From assembly GCA_948567375.1 (NCBI GenBank), contig OX419760.1, positions 8,742,001 to 8,806,000 on the forward strand: DNA of 64,000 nt, in the 5' to 3' direction. The stretch comes from Lunularia cruciata (lineage: Eukaryota; Streptophyta; Marchantiopsida; Lunulariales; Lunulariaceae). Shown here piece after piece: positions 33,931-45,800 of this stretch. The notes under the pieces are model-generated. The model had not been told where the DNA came from. It did not search any database and saw nothing but the letters and a program-made list of their open reading frames with translations. How positions within the stretch are numbered: the stretch's first letter is position 1; the number at the start of each line of letters is the position of its first letter. The position numbers and the translations under genes were made by a program.

Positions 33931-34659
33931 CCTATCAAACGCATCCTACGCTGCTCTGCCAAGCCAAGGCTCACAATCCAGGTCAAGCAATTCAGGTCCA
34001 TAGCCTATCCGAACACCTGACGCCTGGATGCCTTTGACACTGTTGGAACAGCGGTAATACCGGTGCAAAAACCCATTGCCCGCTCTCTCTCATCAGCATT
34101 GGGCTCCACCAACCGCTGTAACTGTGAGTCCCAAACAAGTCCAGGTCCTCCCTCTTGAAAAGCATGAGAACCTAGGAAACTCATGAGTGTGGGAAATGCG
34201 GCTCTAGGCTGTCCAACTAGGTTCACCACTGCCATAGGTGACCTATCAACCACTACCACTGTCTGAGACTAACGCCCAACATCCAAGATATCATCAACAA
34301 GAATGTGGTCAAGAACAAGGATCTTGAAGACCCAATCCTCTACCAGCACGTGTATGTCCCTGACATGGCCATCCAGAAATCACCAAGTGAATAGGCCCAT
34401 GTCTCTCTAGGTCATGCGCCCCCAGTAAGGAAATGTCTCCTGGTAGGGCCTTCTGGTAACCTCTGACTGCTGACATTGGTAATAACTCCGGATACCAATA
34501 GGCCAAGTGTGCCACATGATGTAGAGAGACTCGCCTAGCAGTCTCATCTCTCTTTACATACAAGTACCTCTGTACTTGTATACCCGCCTGTAACACCATA
34601 GCTAGTCCGGTGCTGATCCCACCAAACAACTCCAATAGGTATATCCCCTCTACTGGATA
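33931..34659 (-). pseudogene. DNMT3-like cytosine-5 DNA methyltransferase domain of element A
   Basis: The domain would transfer a methyl group from S-adenosylmethionine to cytosine. Visible motifs run in canonical, non-permuted order. Motif I is ELFGGISTGLAMVL (34635-34590), followed by GIQVQRYLYVKRDETA, closely resembling the DNMT3 segment after motif I. Motif IV is LVISGWPCQGHTRAGRG, with the catalytic Cys codon at 34363-34365. A late block contains ADERERAMGF near 34070-34095, then a GxAM-type motif X near 34000. Relative to A-old about 280 bp is missing after QDPCS, including the motif VI and VIII regions, and stops follow, so this copy is inactive. Plant DRM enzymes have a permuted order, so DNMT3 is the better match. 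It lies between protease and RT. Confidence 0.82.
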
Positions 34660-34764
34660 CTACCAAGCAATGAGTGTGGTATCTAGAGGTGGCAAAGCAA
34701 TTGCCTATGGAGGCTCATCCTCACACTCATCCCTTGATGGTACAAAGGCTCCACTCCAAGCCTG

Positions 34765-35406
34765 CTAGGCCAACTGATTTGCATGCTGCTGCAATGCCTC
34801 CTCTGAACTCCACAATGGAACATCCAAGGTGGATAGAACAATCCCACTCGTACTCCATAGCCGAGTGATCTCCTCTGGTACTGGAGTATCCTCTGCATGG
34901 GCGTTCCCCTCCAACAAGTCACTAGGCCAAGTAACTGCACCATTGAAAGCTAAAACTGATGCTGCCATGGTCCCGGATTGTAGTGAGCCAAGACTGCCAC
35001 TACTGAAGCGTACTGGTAGGCAACATACCCGTCCCTCACCAGACTGCCAACCAGGTCTGTAAGAGGTTGTCTCCTCCCAATAGTCAATGCTGAAACCCAT
35101 GGGGTATAACACTGCTCCCCCAACTAGCACATCATATAACTCAGCTATCATTGCAATAGCCTGAGCTCTCACCACCGAGCTATCAATCGGATGACCAGGC
35201 TGAACCTAGACAACAAGCTCCCCACGTGTGATGTATTGTGTCGAACCACCACCTAGAGATGTCTGGATCTGAAATGGACACCTCTCCACATCGGTCTTCC
35301 GTAACTCCAGACCGACAACTGCAGCCTTCCCCAACATAAAGGGCTGCGCACTAGAGTCTAACAAGACTCTCTGTGGTGTATAGACCTTCCCTGAAGGTTC
35401 CACCAA
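34765..35406 (-). pseudogene. Element A aspartic protease and following spacer
   Basis: From 35406 the frame reads QRVLLDSSAQPFMLGKAAVVGLEL, the pattern of a retropepsin active site and the following strands. The motif is D-S-S in place of D-S/T-G, and A-old has D-S-S too. A later block, AELYDVLVGGAVL (about 35130), matches the second conserved protease segment. A stop at 35206 divides the domain. The rest to 34765 is a spacer rich in Ser and Leu leading toward the methyltransferase; it has no domain I can name. Confidence 0.7.
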
Positions 35407-35421
35407 ACAAAAAATCCCCCT

Positions 35422-35835
35422 CTAGTTATCCAATAGGACAACACCAGGTGTGAACCGTGCTCTCTCAAAGGCCGGTCTAGCTGGCAACTCCTCCAATCTA
35501 GCCGCTGCTGCCTGCCATAAACCATTGGTTGCTGAATGGATCCCATGCTCCTCAACCAAGTCAGCTCCACTACCAACCACCTCTGCTCTAGTAGTAGGAA
35601 TTGCACCATCCCTACTCTCCCACAACGTGGCAGCCAACCAGAACACTGGGGCTGGGTCAACTCCCAATGTAAACATGTCACTGGCTGAAAACAAAGGATG
35701 CCACATAATCAGCTGAGCCGCCCCCAACATCATGCTAGACTCAGTCTGTGTAGTAGTAGGCGGTTGACTAGCAGGTAGTCCATCATGTACTCCATCACCA
35801 CCTACCACACCTGCACTAGGACATCTAGGAACCAT
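35422..35835 (-). pseudogene. Element A region of unknown function between Gag and protease
   Basis: A 137-residue open segment follows the Gag knuckles. It is rich in Ala, Glu and small residues, with a WLAATLWESRDG block and an ARLEELPARPAFERARF block that looks helical. A-old has the same region at about 53410-53830. I do not recognise it. It may be a Gag-Pol spacer. Confidence 0.45.
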
Positions 35836-35988
35836 GGATGTTGTGTGTAATGCCTCAGATAGTGTGAAAGATTGGGGAAGTCGGACATGTCTCTCAACCT
35901 CTCCTCTCTATGGGTCCAACTCCACTGATGCTCCTCTAGGCTCTGGAGCACGTACTGCACTCCTAGTCACTGCTGCAGATGCATCCAC

Positions 35989-36432
35989 CTATGCTGCTCC
36001 GCACATGAAGTCCAAAGCATCTCTATCACCACCATATGAGGTGGAAGCCTCAGCATCCAAATCTGATCTCCTCTGAGCAATAGCCATACTAGCCAATCTC
36101 TGCTCCAACTGCTCAATCCAAGTAGCCATAGTTGTGTCAGAAGTAAGAGCAGGTACTGCACCCCTACTAGGTGTAGATCCTCTACCACCACCTCTACCAC
36201 CTTGTTCTCCATGAACTAGAGCTCCTCTACTACCTGCCATAGCAGCCCTACCACTCCGTAACTCCGGATGTAGGTCAAAACACCGGTCACTAGTGTGACC
36301 AAATCTGTGGCAATGCTCACACTGGCTTTGTACTGGCTGTGATGCACCAAAGGTATAAGGTCCGTTGCCTTGAGTACACTCTCTCCTATGGTGAGGTCTA
36401 CCACAAGTCCAACAAGCAACACCACCAGTCAC
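35989..36432 (-). pseudogene. Element A Gag C-terminus with two zinc knuckles
   Basis: The first knuckle is CWTCGRPHHRREC, one residue short of the usual CX2CX4HX4C. The second, CEHCHRFGHTSDRC, fits exactly. A Gly/Arg-rich stretch follows (GGRGGGRG), then a helix (IEQLEQRLASMAIAQRR). This is the nucleocapsid part that binds RNA. The frame ends at a stop at 35989. Confidence 0.85.
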
Positions 36433-36747
36433 TGGCTGCTGCTAACCCAAAAATGAGGGTAAGGGTCTAACTCCACTAGGCCCTCCACTCGCTCCATAGG
36501 ATCTGGGCTGCCCACCCTATCCTCAGAAACCAACTTGGCGTGGTGCACTCTGCTGCACTCTAGAAGTCACAGCCATGGATGAGGTCTCCCTACCAAATCC
36601 AGATGTCACCACTCTCTCCTCCACCATATTGAGCTCATTACGCTCAGCCAAACCAAAGACCACTGCCAAAGTAGGCAAAGTAGCCTATAACAACGTAGCA
36701 TCACAAACTCTACGTCGCAACTCCCTGTCCAGTATCCCATACCAAAA

Positions 36748-37443
36748 CTAGACTGCCTGGGCCTCAATAACTCCTTGAGTGAAACTGATTAGCCACCTCA
36801 TGCGAGTGTATGCCTTGCGTAGGCTATCTCTAGCCTTCTGTTGGAACTCTTGCAAGATCCTCAGCTTGTCAGTCCACACTCCCTGGTAGTTCTGCCTCAA
36901 ACATAGGAAGAACTCCACCATGGGGTTAAACCCCTGTACCACACCACCTCCTGCAGTGGTACCTCCACTCGTAGTAGCACTATCTCCACCTAGTGCACCA
37001 CCACTAGCTCCACCCACACTACTTGAGCTAGAACTCGTAGGTACAGCCGATCTACTCCTGGCCATCAAGCCTGAAGTGATGGAGACATAGTGTGGAGACC
37101 AATACTGTCTCCATAACTCAATCTCCTCCAAATGAGCTCTCCTGAACTCATGGTAGTCATCCATCGGTGGACTCTCCAAGTGCTGAAACAACCCCTTCCA
37201 TGCCATGAAGGGTGTGAACAAAGTCGGGTTCCGCATCTGCTGCAAATCACACCAACTGTCAAACTCCTGGATGAAGTCATCCAACTCAATGGTACCCACT
37301 ATACCAGAGTAACGCCTAGGGCCTTTGGAGGCCCCATAAATCTCATCCATGTCCCACAACAACGGTGCGGACACACCAAGTGCACTCTCAACTGAATCAG
37401 CTCCTATGTCAAACTCCAACTCAGAGTCAATCTCCTCCCTCAC
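36748..37443 (-). pseudogene. Element A Gag N-terminus
   Basis: The 231-residue segment starts MREEIDSELEFDIG and contains the retrotransposon Gag core (FIQEFDSWCDLQ, MAWKGLFQHL..., LEEIELWRQYW). A Ser/Gly-rich linker of about 50 residues is near the middle, followed by a second helical part (CLRQNYQGVWTDKLRILQEF). A stop at 36748 separates it from the knuckles. The start matches A-old at 4327. Confidence 0.8.
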
Positions 37444-38855
37444 TGGGACCTAAGATACAGGCTGATACCGAGCACCACTCCGAGTAAATCCACTACGTAC
37501 TGCAATGCTAACTCCTTTGGAATCTCCAAAGAACTCCGTCGTGACAAAGTAACCACAACAGCAAACCCGAACCACCAACTGCAACCGCAAGTCACAACCG
37601 CAAGTACCTCACCAAGTGCCAACACCACCAAGCACCACCCACTAATGTAACTCTAACCGAGATAACTACACTAGGGGAAAGGGCAACTTGTAACCTGCCA
37701 TCATAACACGCACTCTCACGGTTTGCAGGTCATCACTTCCTGCCTCACCAGAGAGAAACAAAGGTAGTCTGATTGGTCATCACTCCAGCCTCACCACCGA
37801 GAGCACACCAGAGCACCAACACTCAAAAGTCAGGGCACCTCACACAAACATGGTGCACAAACAAGAAGCAGAGAATGGAGGGGGTCCAATCACAAGAAAT
37901 CTAAACAAAAACCCTCCATCTCATAACACAACACGGGACTGACTCTGCCACCATTTGGCATTTGACATAAGAGAAGTTAGTATCTAAGTCCTAAGCTACC
38001 AGGATCACCAAGAATGGAATCAAATTGCCAAAGCTACATGTGTATAGATAACAGTGGCACAGTCACTATGACAACAAGTGAGGGTGGACCAGTTGGCTAG
38101 GGCACCAATCTAAGAACAAGAGATCTAGGGGTCAAACCCTGTTGCGCACAATCTAGCAGGAAAGGCAGATTTTACCAACCAATGACCAAGATCTACTCTA
38201 AACTAGCTAGCCTCACGCCAGCAAGCTGGCCCTTTGTAGCCTCTCATAGCCCACAGCCCTATGCCTCGAAGCCTCAAAGGTTGAATTTCGGTCTTTCTTG
38301 TTGCCACTTTGAACCTCCTCCAAAATTGGTGAAACTTCTCCAAATCTGCAAAAGTCCTCCAAACTAGCGAAACTCCTCCAAATCTGGCCAAACAGCGAAA
38401 ACTCCTCCAATTCTGGCCAAAATTTGACGTAAATCCCAACCAAAATCTGACGTAAACCCTAAAGTTGGCCGTCCACCAAATCCCCCGCTAACTTTCCACT
38501 CGAGCCAAATTGACAAAATGGGTTTTTCTAAATCACAATTTCATGAGAAGAGCTTCCCAACTCCACCTTCAATTTGACTTTCTGAGCCCAACTCGTAGCA
38601 AATTGGTCCTGCCTTCACCTCCTGAGCTCAAAATCACAACACTGCTGAAAATTTGCTCCTTCTTTGCTCAAAATTTGGCCAGCGCTTCCGCACACCGTCC
38701 GCCTAACTGCCAAATCTACATCAATCAATTGAGCTTCTACACACTAAGGAAACACTGAACTTGAATCGAGCTACCAACAATCCACCGAGCTTGGAGATAC
38801 CACCAACACTCACAGTTCTTGCACCCGATTTTCCCCTGACTTCACTTCTCTGATG
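37444..38855 (-). other. Element A untranslated leader, about 1.4 kb
   Basis: Long 5' leader shared with A4 (1-1207) and A-old (about 3166-4326). Right after the 5' repeat, on the minus strand, lies ACATCAGAG, a weak partial match to the initiator-Met PBS (about 8 of 12 bases), so a PBS is possible but not secure. No gene is seen. Confidence 0.6.
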
Positions 38856-39304
38856 TAATCAGATTGCTTATCACTCTCAACTCAACTCAACTCAGATTGG
38901 TACTTGATCTGTCACTCTATAAGCTGCCAACAACTGGGCACTGATTACAGTCAAGCCACACCCACTCAAGCATAGAGAATCCAAGTGACGCTTGCCGGCC
39001 TCTGTCCACCATAGCCAGGAACTCGAAGGCTCAACATCAAAGAAGTGAGCTATCTGGAGCTCACTTCGAAACTATACCCCCTAGACTTGAGCTAGCTTTG
39101 AAACCCTAATGGCCCCGCTGACGGCACACTCAACGGTGCAAATGGTGCAAAGTGACGGTGGGCTCCACCGTGAAGTCAATACCCCAAACAAAAAATCTAA
39201 CCATCGGAAAGTAGTTGCTGAGAAACTGCTAAAATAACTCTAACTACTATCACTAGAACTCCAGTGTCCGAGCATCTAGATGCGGCATTACAAATGGCGT
39301 GACA
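38856..39304 (-). repeat. Element A 5' terminal repeat (A1)
   Basis: 449 bp that match 7815-8264. It starts at the outer TGTCACGCC terminus and passes directly into the leader. The X segment that follows the 3' copy is absent here. Confidence 0.85.
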
Positions 39305-40084
39305 TCTTTGACAACAAGAGCAAGTGGAGAGAGTACCAATTTGAGAAGGAGAAGATCGGATCAGATTCCCTAAACCCAATGTATTTGAAGGCAAGAATCT
39401 CTTGAGTGTAGTGGAGAATTTTGTGTTTGATTGTGAATGTTATTTTGAAGCTACCAATCTACAAGACGAGCGAAAATAGATTCTCTTGGCTTCTAGCCAA
39501 TTGGATGGAGTAGCAAAGCTATGGTGGAGATTCCGAGTGGAGCGACCAAAACGACGAATGGTTGCACCAATCTTGACATGGGCAGAATTCAAGAGCGCAA
39601 TAATTAGTCGGTTCCAAGCTATAAATGTCACACAAGCTGCACGGATAAGTTGGCAGAGTTGAAACAGATTGGCTCTATAAGAAGTTACATCACGCAGTTC
39701 CAAAACACCATCATGCAAATTCCGGATGTATTGGAAGATGAAGCTCTAGATCAATTCATGAGGGGCTTGAAGGCAAGAACCAAATTAGAGGTAACCATAC
39801 GAGAGCCACAACACTTGGAGGAAGCCATGCAGTTGGCCGAACGTTTTGATTCCATGGTGGCAACAACTTGGTCTCGACCTCGACCTCGACCTCGACCTCC
39901 ACAAAGCCTACCAATACACTACACACAAGTGGAGAATCCAGCACCAATGGAGATTGATGCAATTCAACAAAGACCACTTGGCACGGCAGATAGGGAGAAA
40001 TTGCAACAAAATGGTGGTTGTTTTTATTGTCACCAATTGGGGCATTGCATTGTTGAATGTCCACTCAAGAATGGACGACCTTGA
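39305..40084 (+). pseudogene. B2 gag, main part
   Basis: It continues from 7707 after element A. It has the same Gag domain and knuckle (CFYCHQLGHCIVEC) as B. A short tandem array of CGACCT units is present near 39880-39897. It ends at TGA 40082-40084. Stops and a one-base loss near 39643 make it non-functional. Confidence 0.87.
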
Positions 40085-40170
40085 CAAGTTGCCTAAGTGG
40101 AGGTTGTGGAGCGGAATGATAAGGGAAACAAGGAATCCTAGTAGGAAATTTTGAGCCGCCTATTGGGAGC

Positions 40171-41420
40171 TTGATTAGTTCTAATGGGATTGAAGTCTTG
40201 ACCTATGCAAGTTTGCTTCACTTGCAATGTATGATATCTAATCAGGGTTGTAGGATTTTGGTTGATTCTAGAAGTTTAGAGAATTGCATGTTTATGCAAG
40301 TAGCAAAGAAATTGGGTATTCCTATCAAGCCAGTGATTGGAAGTAGTTTGATGATGGCGGATGGTAGAAAGCGTTCTACATTCCGCACCTCGCATCTTGT
40401 TACCTTCAAGATTAGGAAGGAGTATTTGGAGTGTATGAGGTTTGTAGTGGCACCTCTACACTATGATATCATTCTAGGTCTACCTTAGCTTGAACGTCAT
40501 AAGGTTCAATTCGATTGGACCCGACGCCTAATTCAACTATAACACCAAGGTAGGAATTTCCGATTAGGTTGTCTGGCACCTCTAAGTAAGACACCTAAGA
40601 ATAGTCAATCCCAAGATGGGAAGGTTGTCGAGAAGGTAGCCATAGAGCAAACCTTGAAGGAAGTGGAGTCCCAAGATGGGAAGTTTGCCAAGAAGGCAAC
40701 CATGGAGCAAGCTTGGAAGAGAGATGAGTCCATAGAAGGGAAGTTTGTTAGTAAAGCAGCCATAGAGCAAGCTTTGGAGGAAGATAAGTCTTTATTTGTG
40801 GTGTGGATCAAGCCTATTGCAAAAGACCAATTTGTGGAGGACCAAGAGCCTCATCAAGCAATGGTTGATCGGATAGTTAAGGAGTTTGCGGATGTGTTTC
40901 CGGATGATCTGACAAAGGGATTACCCTCCGATCAAGGTATGCCCTTCAAGATCAAGTTATTGCCAAGGAGTACTCCAGTGAGTAGACCGATCTATCGGCT
41001 CTCACCAAAGAAGTTGAAGGAGTTGCAAACAACACTTACAGAGTTGTTGGAGAAGGACTTCATACGACATAGTACCTCTCCTTGGGGAGCACCGGTACTA
41101 TTTGTTCCAAAGAAGGATGGAGGACTTCATTTCTATATTGATTATCGTGGGCTCAATAAACAAACCGTGAAGAATGCATATCCCTTGCCTCGGATCAATG
41201 ACTTGCTTGATCAACTAAGTGGAGCACGCTACTTTTCTAAGTTGGATCTTTGCAGCGGCTATTGGCAAATTCCTATTGAGAGAGAGGATGTGCAAAGACT
41301 ACCTTTCGTACAAGGTATGGGCATTTTAAGTGGAGAGTTTTACCTTTCGGACTCACTAATGCTCCTACAGTCTTCATGGATCAGATGCATTGGGTGTTGG
41401 ATGGACTATTGGATCGGTCT
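40171..41420 (+). pseudogene. B2 protease and reverse transcriptase, first part
   Basis: The protease reads LVDSRSLEN where the active site should be D-S/T-G. RT is open from 40654 and includes [18 protein letters not shown] and [14 protein letters not shown], then a frameshift near 41295. Element D cuts it just before the catalytic FLDD block, which resumes at 48401. Repeated 40-bp KF(A/V)-type units lie at 40610-40780. Confidence 0.87.
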
Positions 41421-42111
41421 TGTAACACCCATTTGTGCATGTGTGTGGTATTGTGATATTTAGCTTGGTATACAAGTACTTAAGAGATATTATTTATATA
41501 GAGATAAAGGATGGTTCTATATTAGTCATGGTTAGCTAAAGTTAGTCATAGCTAAGATAGAGGGGACCTTACTTTAGAGGAAGTAGAAAAGATGAGCACC
41601 ACTATTTTGGATTTTAGTGTGTTGACTTGGTATTATTCCTAGGTGTTTGGCTTTGAGGAAAGAGTTGAGAACTCTTGGGCCCGCAAGCCTTTTTGTTTTG
41701 GATTCTTCTTTAGTCCAAGGATAGCCCATGTGAAGGAATCCTTGACTTAGTGGTTGGGTCAAGATAAGACCACATGCTTAGGGGAATATGCCCATGTGAA
41801 TGGATATTCCTTTCTAATTTTTGACTTTACTTGACTTTTAGTCTAGTAACTTGAGTTACTACAGTAATTAGTAACTTTGGTACGTAACTATTTCACAAGC
41901 ATATAAACAAGGGGTGAGGAGGTACTCATCATCCTTTCATTTGCAACTATCTCTCTCTCATTGAGTTCTCTAGTGAGCAATGTCTTGAGTCTTGGAGTGT
42001 TAGCCTTGGAGGAATATGATGGAGTTTGGGTTCCTTGCCTTCTTAGTCCATGGTGCACTACCATAATAGCCATCAGAGGTTCATCCAGAGTGAGAGACAG
42101 GCCGGCTCACA
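41421..42111 (+). repeat. D 5' LTR
   Basis: TGTAACACCC to GGCTCACA. One base is missing near 41471 relative to the 3' LTR. Confidence 0.95.
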
Positions 42112-42847
42112 TTTTTGGTTCTGTTGCCGGGACCTCTCTAGAAGGCAAGATAATGTTCCGCGTCCAATTCTACATTAGGCAGAAGGAGGCTATGAGAGCT
42201 CACTTGGAGAGAACATTAGGAGAGGAGAGGGCTGAACTTATGTTAGAGAACCAAGATCCATTTGTATACCCTATAGTTCATTATGATGTCTTTGAGGTGA
42301 TTTTGTATATCTTGTACACATGAGAAGAATTGGAGAGATTGTGTGAGGTGGATTGCAGATTTTTGGGATTAAGGTGATTTTGGGCAAAATCTCAAGTTTG
42401 AGATATTGACTTGAGATTTTTACACATGATAGCTTGGGTTATCTTTCGGTTAGCACACTTGAAATTAATGTGAGAGCTTCTATGCGCACTAGGCTAGAAT
42501 TTTTGAAAGTTGATAGGGTAAAGTGCTCCCGCAACTGCATGCTCTTTGGAAAATTGTACAGAGTCTGCCATTTCTTCAATTTTTAGTGAATTGTCCTGAA
42601 AATTTCCAAGAAAATTAAGTGCATTGTATAAACTTATGGATAAACTATCCATGAGAGTTAGATTAATATGCACTCTAGGATTTGATGTTGCTATAGAAAT
42701 CTTGGAGCAACCTAAACCTTTTGTGTTCCCTAGAGTGGATTATTCTCAGATGGTGTTAGTCATGTATATACTCTATTAGTAATAGAGTGAGAGAAAAGAA
42801 AAGAGAAAAAAAAATTTGAGAGAAAAGAAAGATAGTGAGGGGTTAAG
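42112..42847 (+). other. D leader with PBS and short ORF, zinc-knuckle ORF deleted
   Basis: The PBS at 42116-42132 reads TGGTTCTGTTGCCGGGA. The 56-residue frame is open at 42153-42323. The leader is 736 bp against 1569 in C2. The missing 0.8 kb, at a junction near 42629, removes the whole zinc-knuckle ORF. Confidence 0.85.
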
Positions 42848-45800
42848 ATGGGGAAACTTCTGGTTTTCTTTGGCAAGGATGGAGAAGATGTGGAGGCCTT
42901 TGTGAAAGACTTCAAGAGAGCTTGCATAGGAAACAATGAGAGGAGGAAGAATGAGTGGGCCTCATTATTACCAGATTTCTTTGAGGATGCAGCACTTACA
43001 TGGTATGAGTCAGAATACCAAAAGAGAGAGAGGAGAGATGGGGAAGAAGAGTCTTGGGAGACTTTGACTTCAGCACTCATTGAGAACTTTCTTCTTGATG
43101 AGAGTTATGAGAGATTGATGAGTGAGGTTACATTTCTCAAGCAAGGAGATGGAGAGAAAGTGAGAGTCTATGTGGAAAGAGTGGAAAAGTTAGAGTCCAG
43201 ATTTTGTATAGTGTTGAGGAAGGGTGGGGATGATGTGGAGACTACAATGATTGGCATAGGGGCCATACTCACCAAGAATTTTGTGGGAGGGTTGAGACCA
43301 CAAATAAGAAGCAAGGTGAGATATGAGAAACCTTCTTCCAAGGTTGAAGCTATCAAGATCGCAATTCGTATGGAGGAGAGTTTGGAAGGAGATGAGAGTG
43401 ATTTGGTGGTGAAGGAGGTTGTGCATCCTCCTCAAGGCTACAAGTATGATGGAACTTCTGATACTTTGGTGACAAGGGTTGCACCACAAGTAGAAGTTGC
43501 TCCAGTTCTTGCACCTCCACCAAAAGATCCACTCTAAACCATCACAGAACAACTTACGGATCTCAAGATCAATGTGGTGCAACTATGGGAGAAGAGAGAG
43601 GTGGATCAGAATGTAGGGAGAGGGCCTAGGAGTTATGGAAACTATCCATATAGAAGAGGCCAACCAGCCAACAATTTCAATGATAGAAATTGTTTTGGTT
43701 GTGGAGGAAGAGGCCATATCCAAAGGAATTGCCCAAATTCCACTTACCATGGAGGAAGGGGTTATGAGGGAGCCAATAGAGGGAAAGAGGGAGGTAGTGA
43801 AACCCAAGTGGCTCCTAATCCAAACAAAGGTAAGGGGATAGCATCCATAGATGTGGTGGAGAGCAAGTATGAGAAGGGAGAGTGCTCAAACTCCAAGAGT
43901 TTTAATTTGGAGCTTTTGGCACAAGAGAAGAAGAGAGCTCGTTTTGCAAAGGATGTTCACTCTTCTCAAGGATTTACTTCAAGCAAGGATACTCCTATGT
44001 CTACTAGGAGCACTCGCATCTCAACACCATCAACAACAAAGACTCCAAGGAAGAAGTTAGGGATGGAGGACTTCTTGATCTCAAAGCAACAATGGAACTA
44101 CAATGTGTTGGAGGATGTTGGTAGTCATAAGGCTAACATCATAGTGGGCCAATTAATTGCTTTGAACCCTACCTTCAGAAAGGAGCTTAGAGGTGGTTTG
44201 AGTTCTACAAGGAGCAAGAAGAAGAAGAAGGGAAAAGTTCCAGTATCAATGGGGGTGGTGGATGCCAAGCCAGCACCATGGGAGGCTTGTGAATATGCCT
44301 CCAAGATTGATGTGAGAGTGAATGGTCACAACATCAAGGATGCATTGGTTGATGGAGGATCAGCAGTAAATGCTATGTCAGAAAGGTTGATGAAGAAGTT
44401 GGATATGATACCCTCAAGACCTTCAACATTTGTGGTGAGCATGGCAAACAAGCAACAAGTTTGACCAATAGGGGTGATGGATAAAGTGGTAGTTTCACTT
44501 ATGGGAGTTCAAAATCTCATGACTTTCCAAGTCTTGAAGGATTCAAGCTATGACTTACTTCTTGGGAGGCCATGGTTGAGAGCAGCACGCACAACTGATT
44601 GATGGCACAAAGGGTACTTGAGGATTGGGCCATCAAACCATAGAGTCACAGTTCCTGTGACTAACACCACCAACACTTCACATTCAGATACACCATCTTC
44701 TGATTATTGGGAATCAGATTCTGAAGAAGGAGCTTCAGGTGTGGACACAAGCATGGAAGAGGAGACTTCCATGGAGGAGGATGAATCTGAATCTGATTCA
44801 GATGTGTATCCTTTGTGTGCTATGGATTTTGCACCTAAGCTAGAGGTTTTGAAGGACCCAGACAAATCACCATTGACACTTGAGGAGGTAGAGATAAGGT
44901 TAGCTACCCTCAAGTATGGTCCAAATGTTACCAAGGAAGAGAAGGTGAGATTTGAGGAGATTTTCCGCAAGTTCATCCATGTGTTTGCTTTCAGTTACAA
45001 GGATTTGAAGGAAGTCACCTTGGAGGAGCACAAGATAGAGGTGGAGTCACATGCAAGACCAATCCGCCAAAAGCAACGTTGCATTATCTTTGATTGTGAA
45101 GGAGGAGATTGATAAGCTCAAGGAGGCTGGATTTATCTTTGAGGTAGAGAATTCAGAATGGGTGTCTCCAATTGTCATTGTGAAGAAAAAAAATGGCAAG
45201 CTTCGGGTATGTGTGGATTACAAGAAGCTCAATGCTGTTACCAAGAAGGAATACTACCCATTGCCATTCATTGATGAGATCTTGGAGGAGGTTGTAGGTC
45301 ATGAGAGGTACAGTTTTGGAGATGGTTATAGTGGATATAACCAAATCAAGATTGCACTAGAGCATCAACAACTCACCACATTCACCACACCTTGGGGAAC
45401 TTATGCTTTCAAGGTCATGCCTTTTGGGCTTTGCAATGCTCCAGCCACATTCCAATGGTTCATGAACAAGGTATTTGAACCTTTCATTGGGAAATTTGTG
45501 AGAGACTTCATTGATTACTTTTGTGTCTATGGAAGCAAGGAGGAGCACTTTGAGCACCTAATCAAAGTCTTGCAACGCTTGGATGAGGCAAATGCATCAC
45601 TCAACCCAGAGAAGTGCATTTTTGGATGTGAAGAAGGTCTACTTTTGGGGCACATCATCTCCAAGGTTGGAATAGCAGTTGATCCTAAGAAGGAGAGGAA
45701 AATCTCAGACCTTCCATTCCCTTCAAGCTTGACAAAGTTATGCCAATTCTTGGGGATGGTTGGATACTATAGGAGGTTCATCTTCTCATTTTCCAACAAG

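Larger units (their letters stand above)
7708..39304 (-). mobile_element. A: gypsy element with DNA methyltransferase and PHD finger
   Basis: A is bounded by the 4-base TSD TCTT at 7704-7707 and 39305-39308 inside B2 gag, with TG...CA termini. Without element B and the solo LTR it is about 9.6 kb. Read on the minus strand: 5' repeat, long leader, Gag, an unknown acidic region, protease, DNMT3-like methyltransferase, RT, RNase H, DDE integrase, PHD-type finger, and a split 3' repeat. Many frames are still long, but each domain has at least one stop, so the copy is probably not autonomous. 8374-8540 is a 3' untranslated stretch without a gene. Confidence 0.9.

Noticed and set aside
33931-34659. 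The methyltransferase as a host DRM or CMT gene that A merely landed next to
   Set aside because: It lies in the same orientation between protease and RT in two independent copies, has no introns, and its motif order is not the permuted DRM order.
7708-39304. Element A as a DIRS/PAT/Ngaro-type element
   Set aside because: The split repeats fit, but a clear HHCC and DDE integrase and a 4-bp TSD are present and no tyrosine recombinase is visible.
39880-39900. CGACCT repeats in B2 gag as a microsatellite or CRISPR-like array
   Set aside because: Only about three units, inside a coding remnant, with no spacers.
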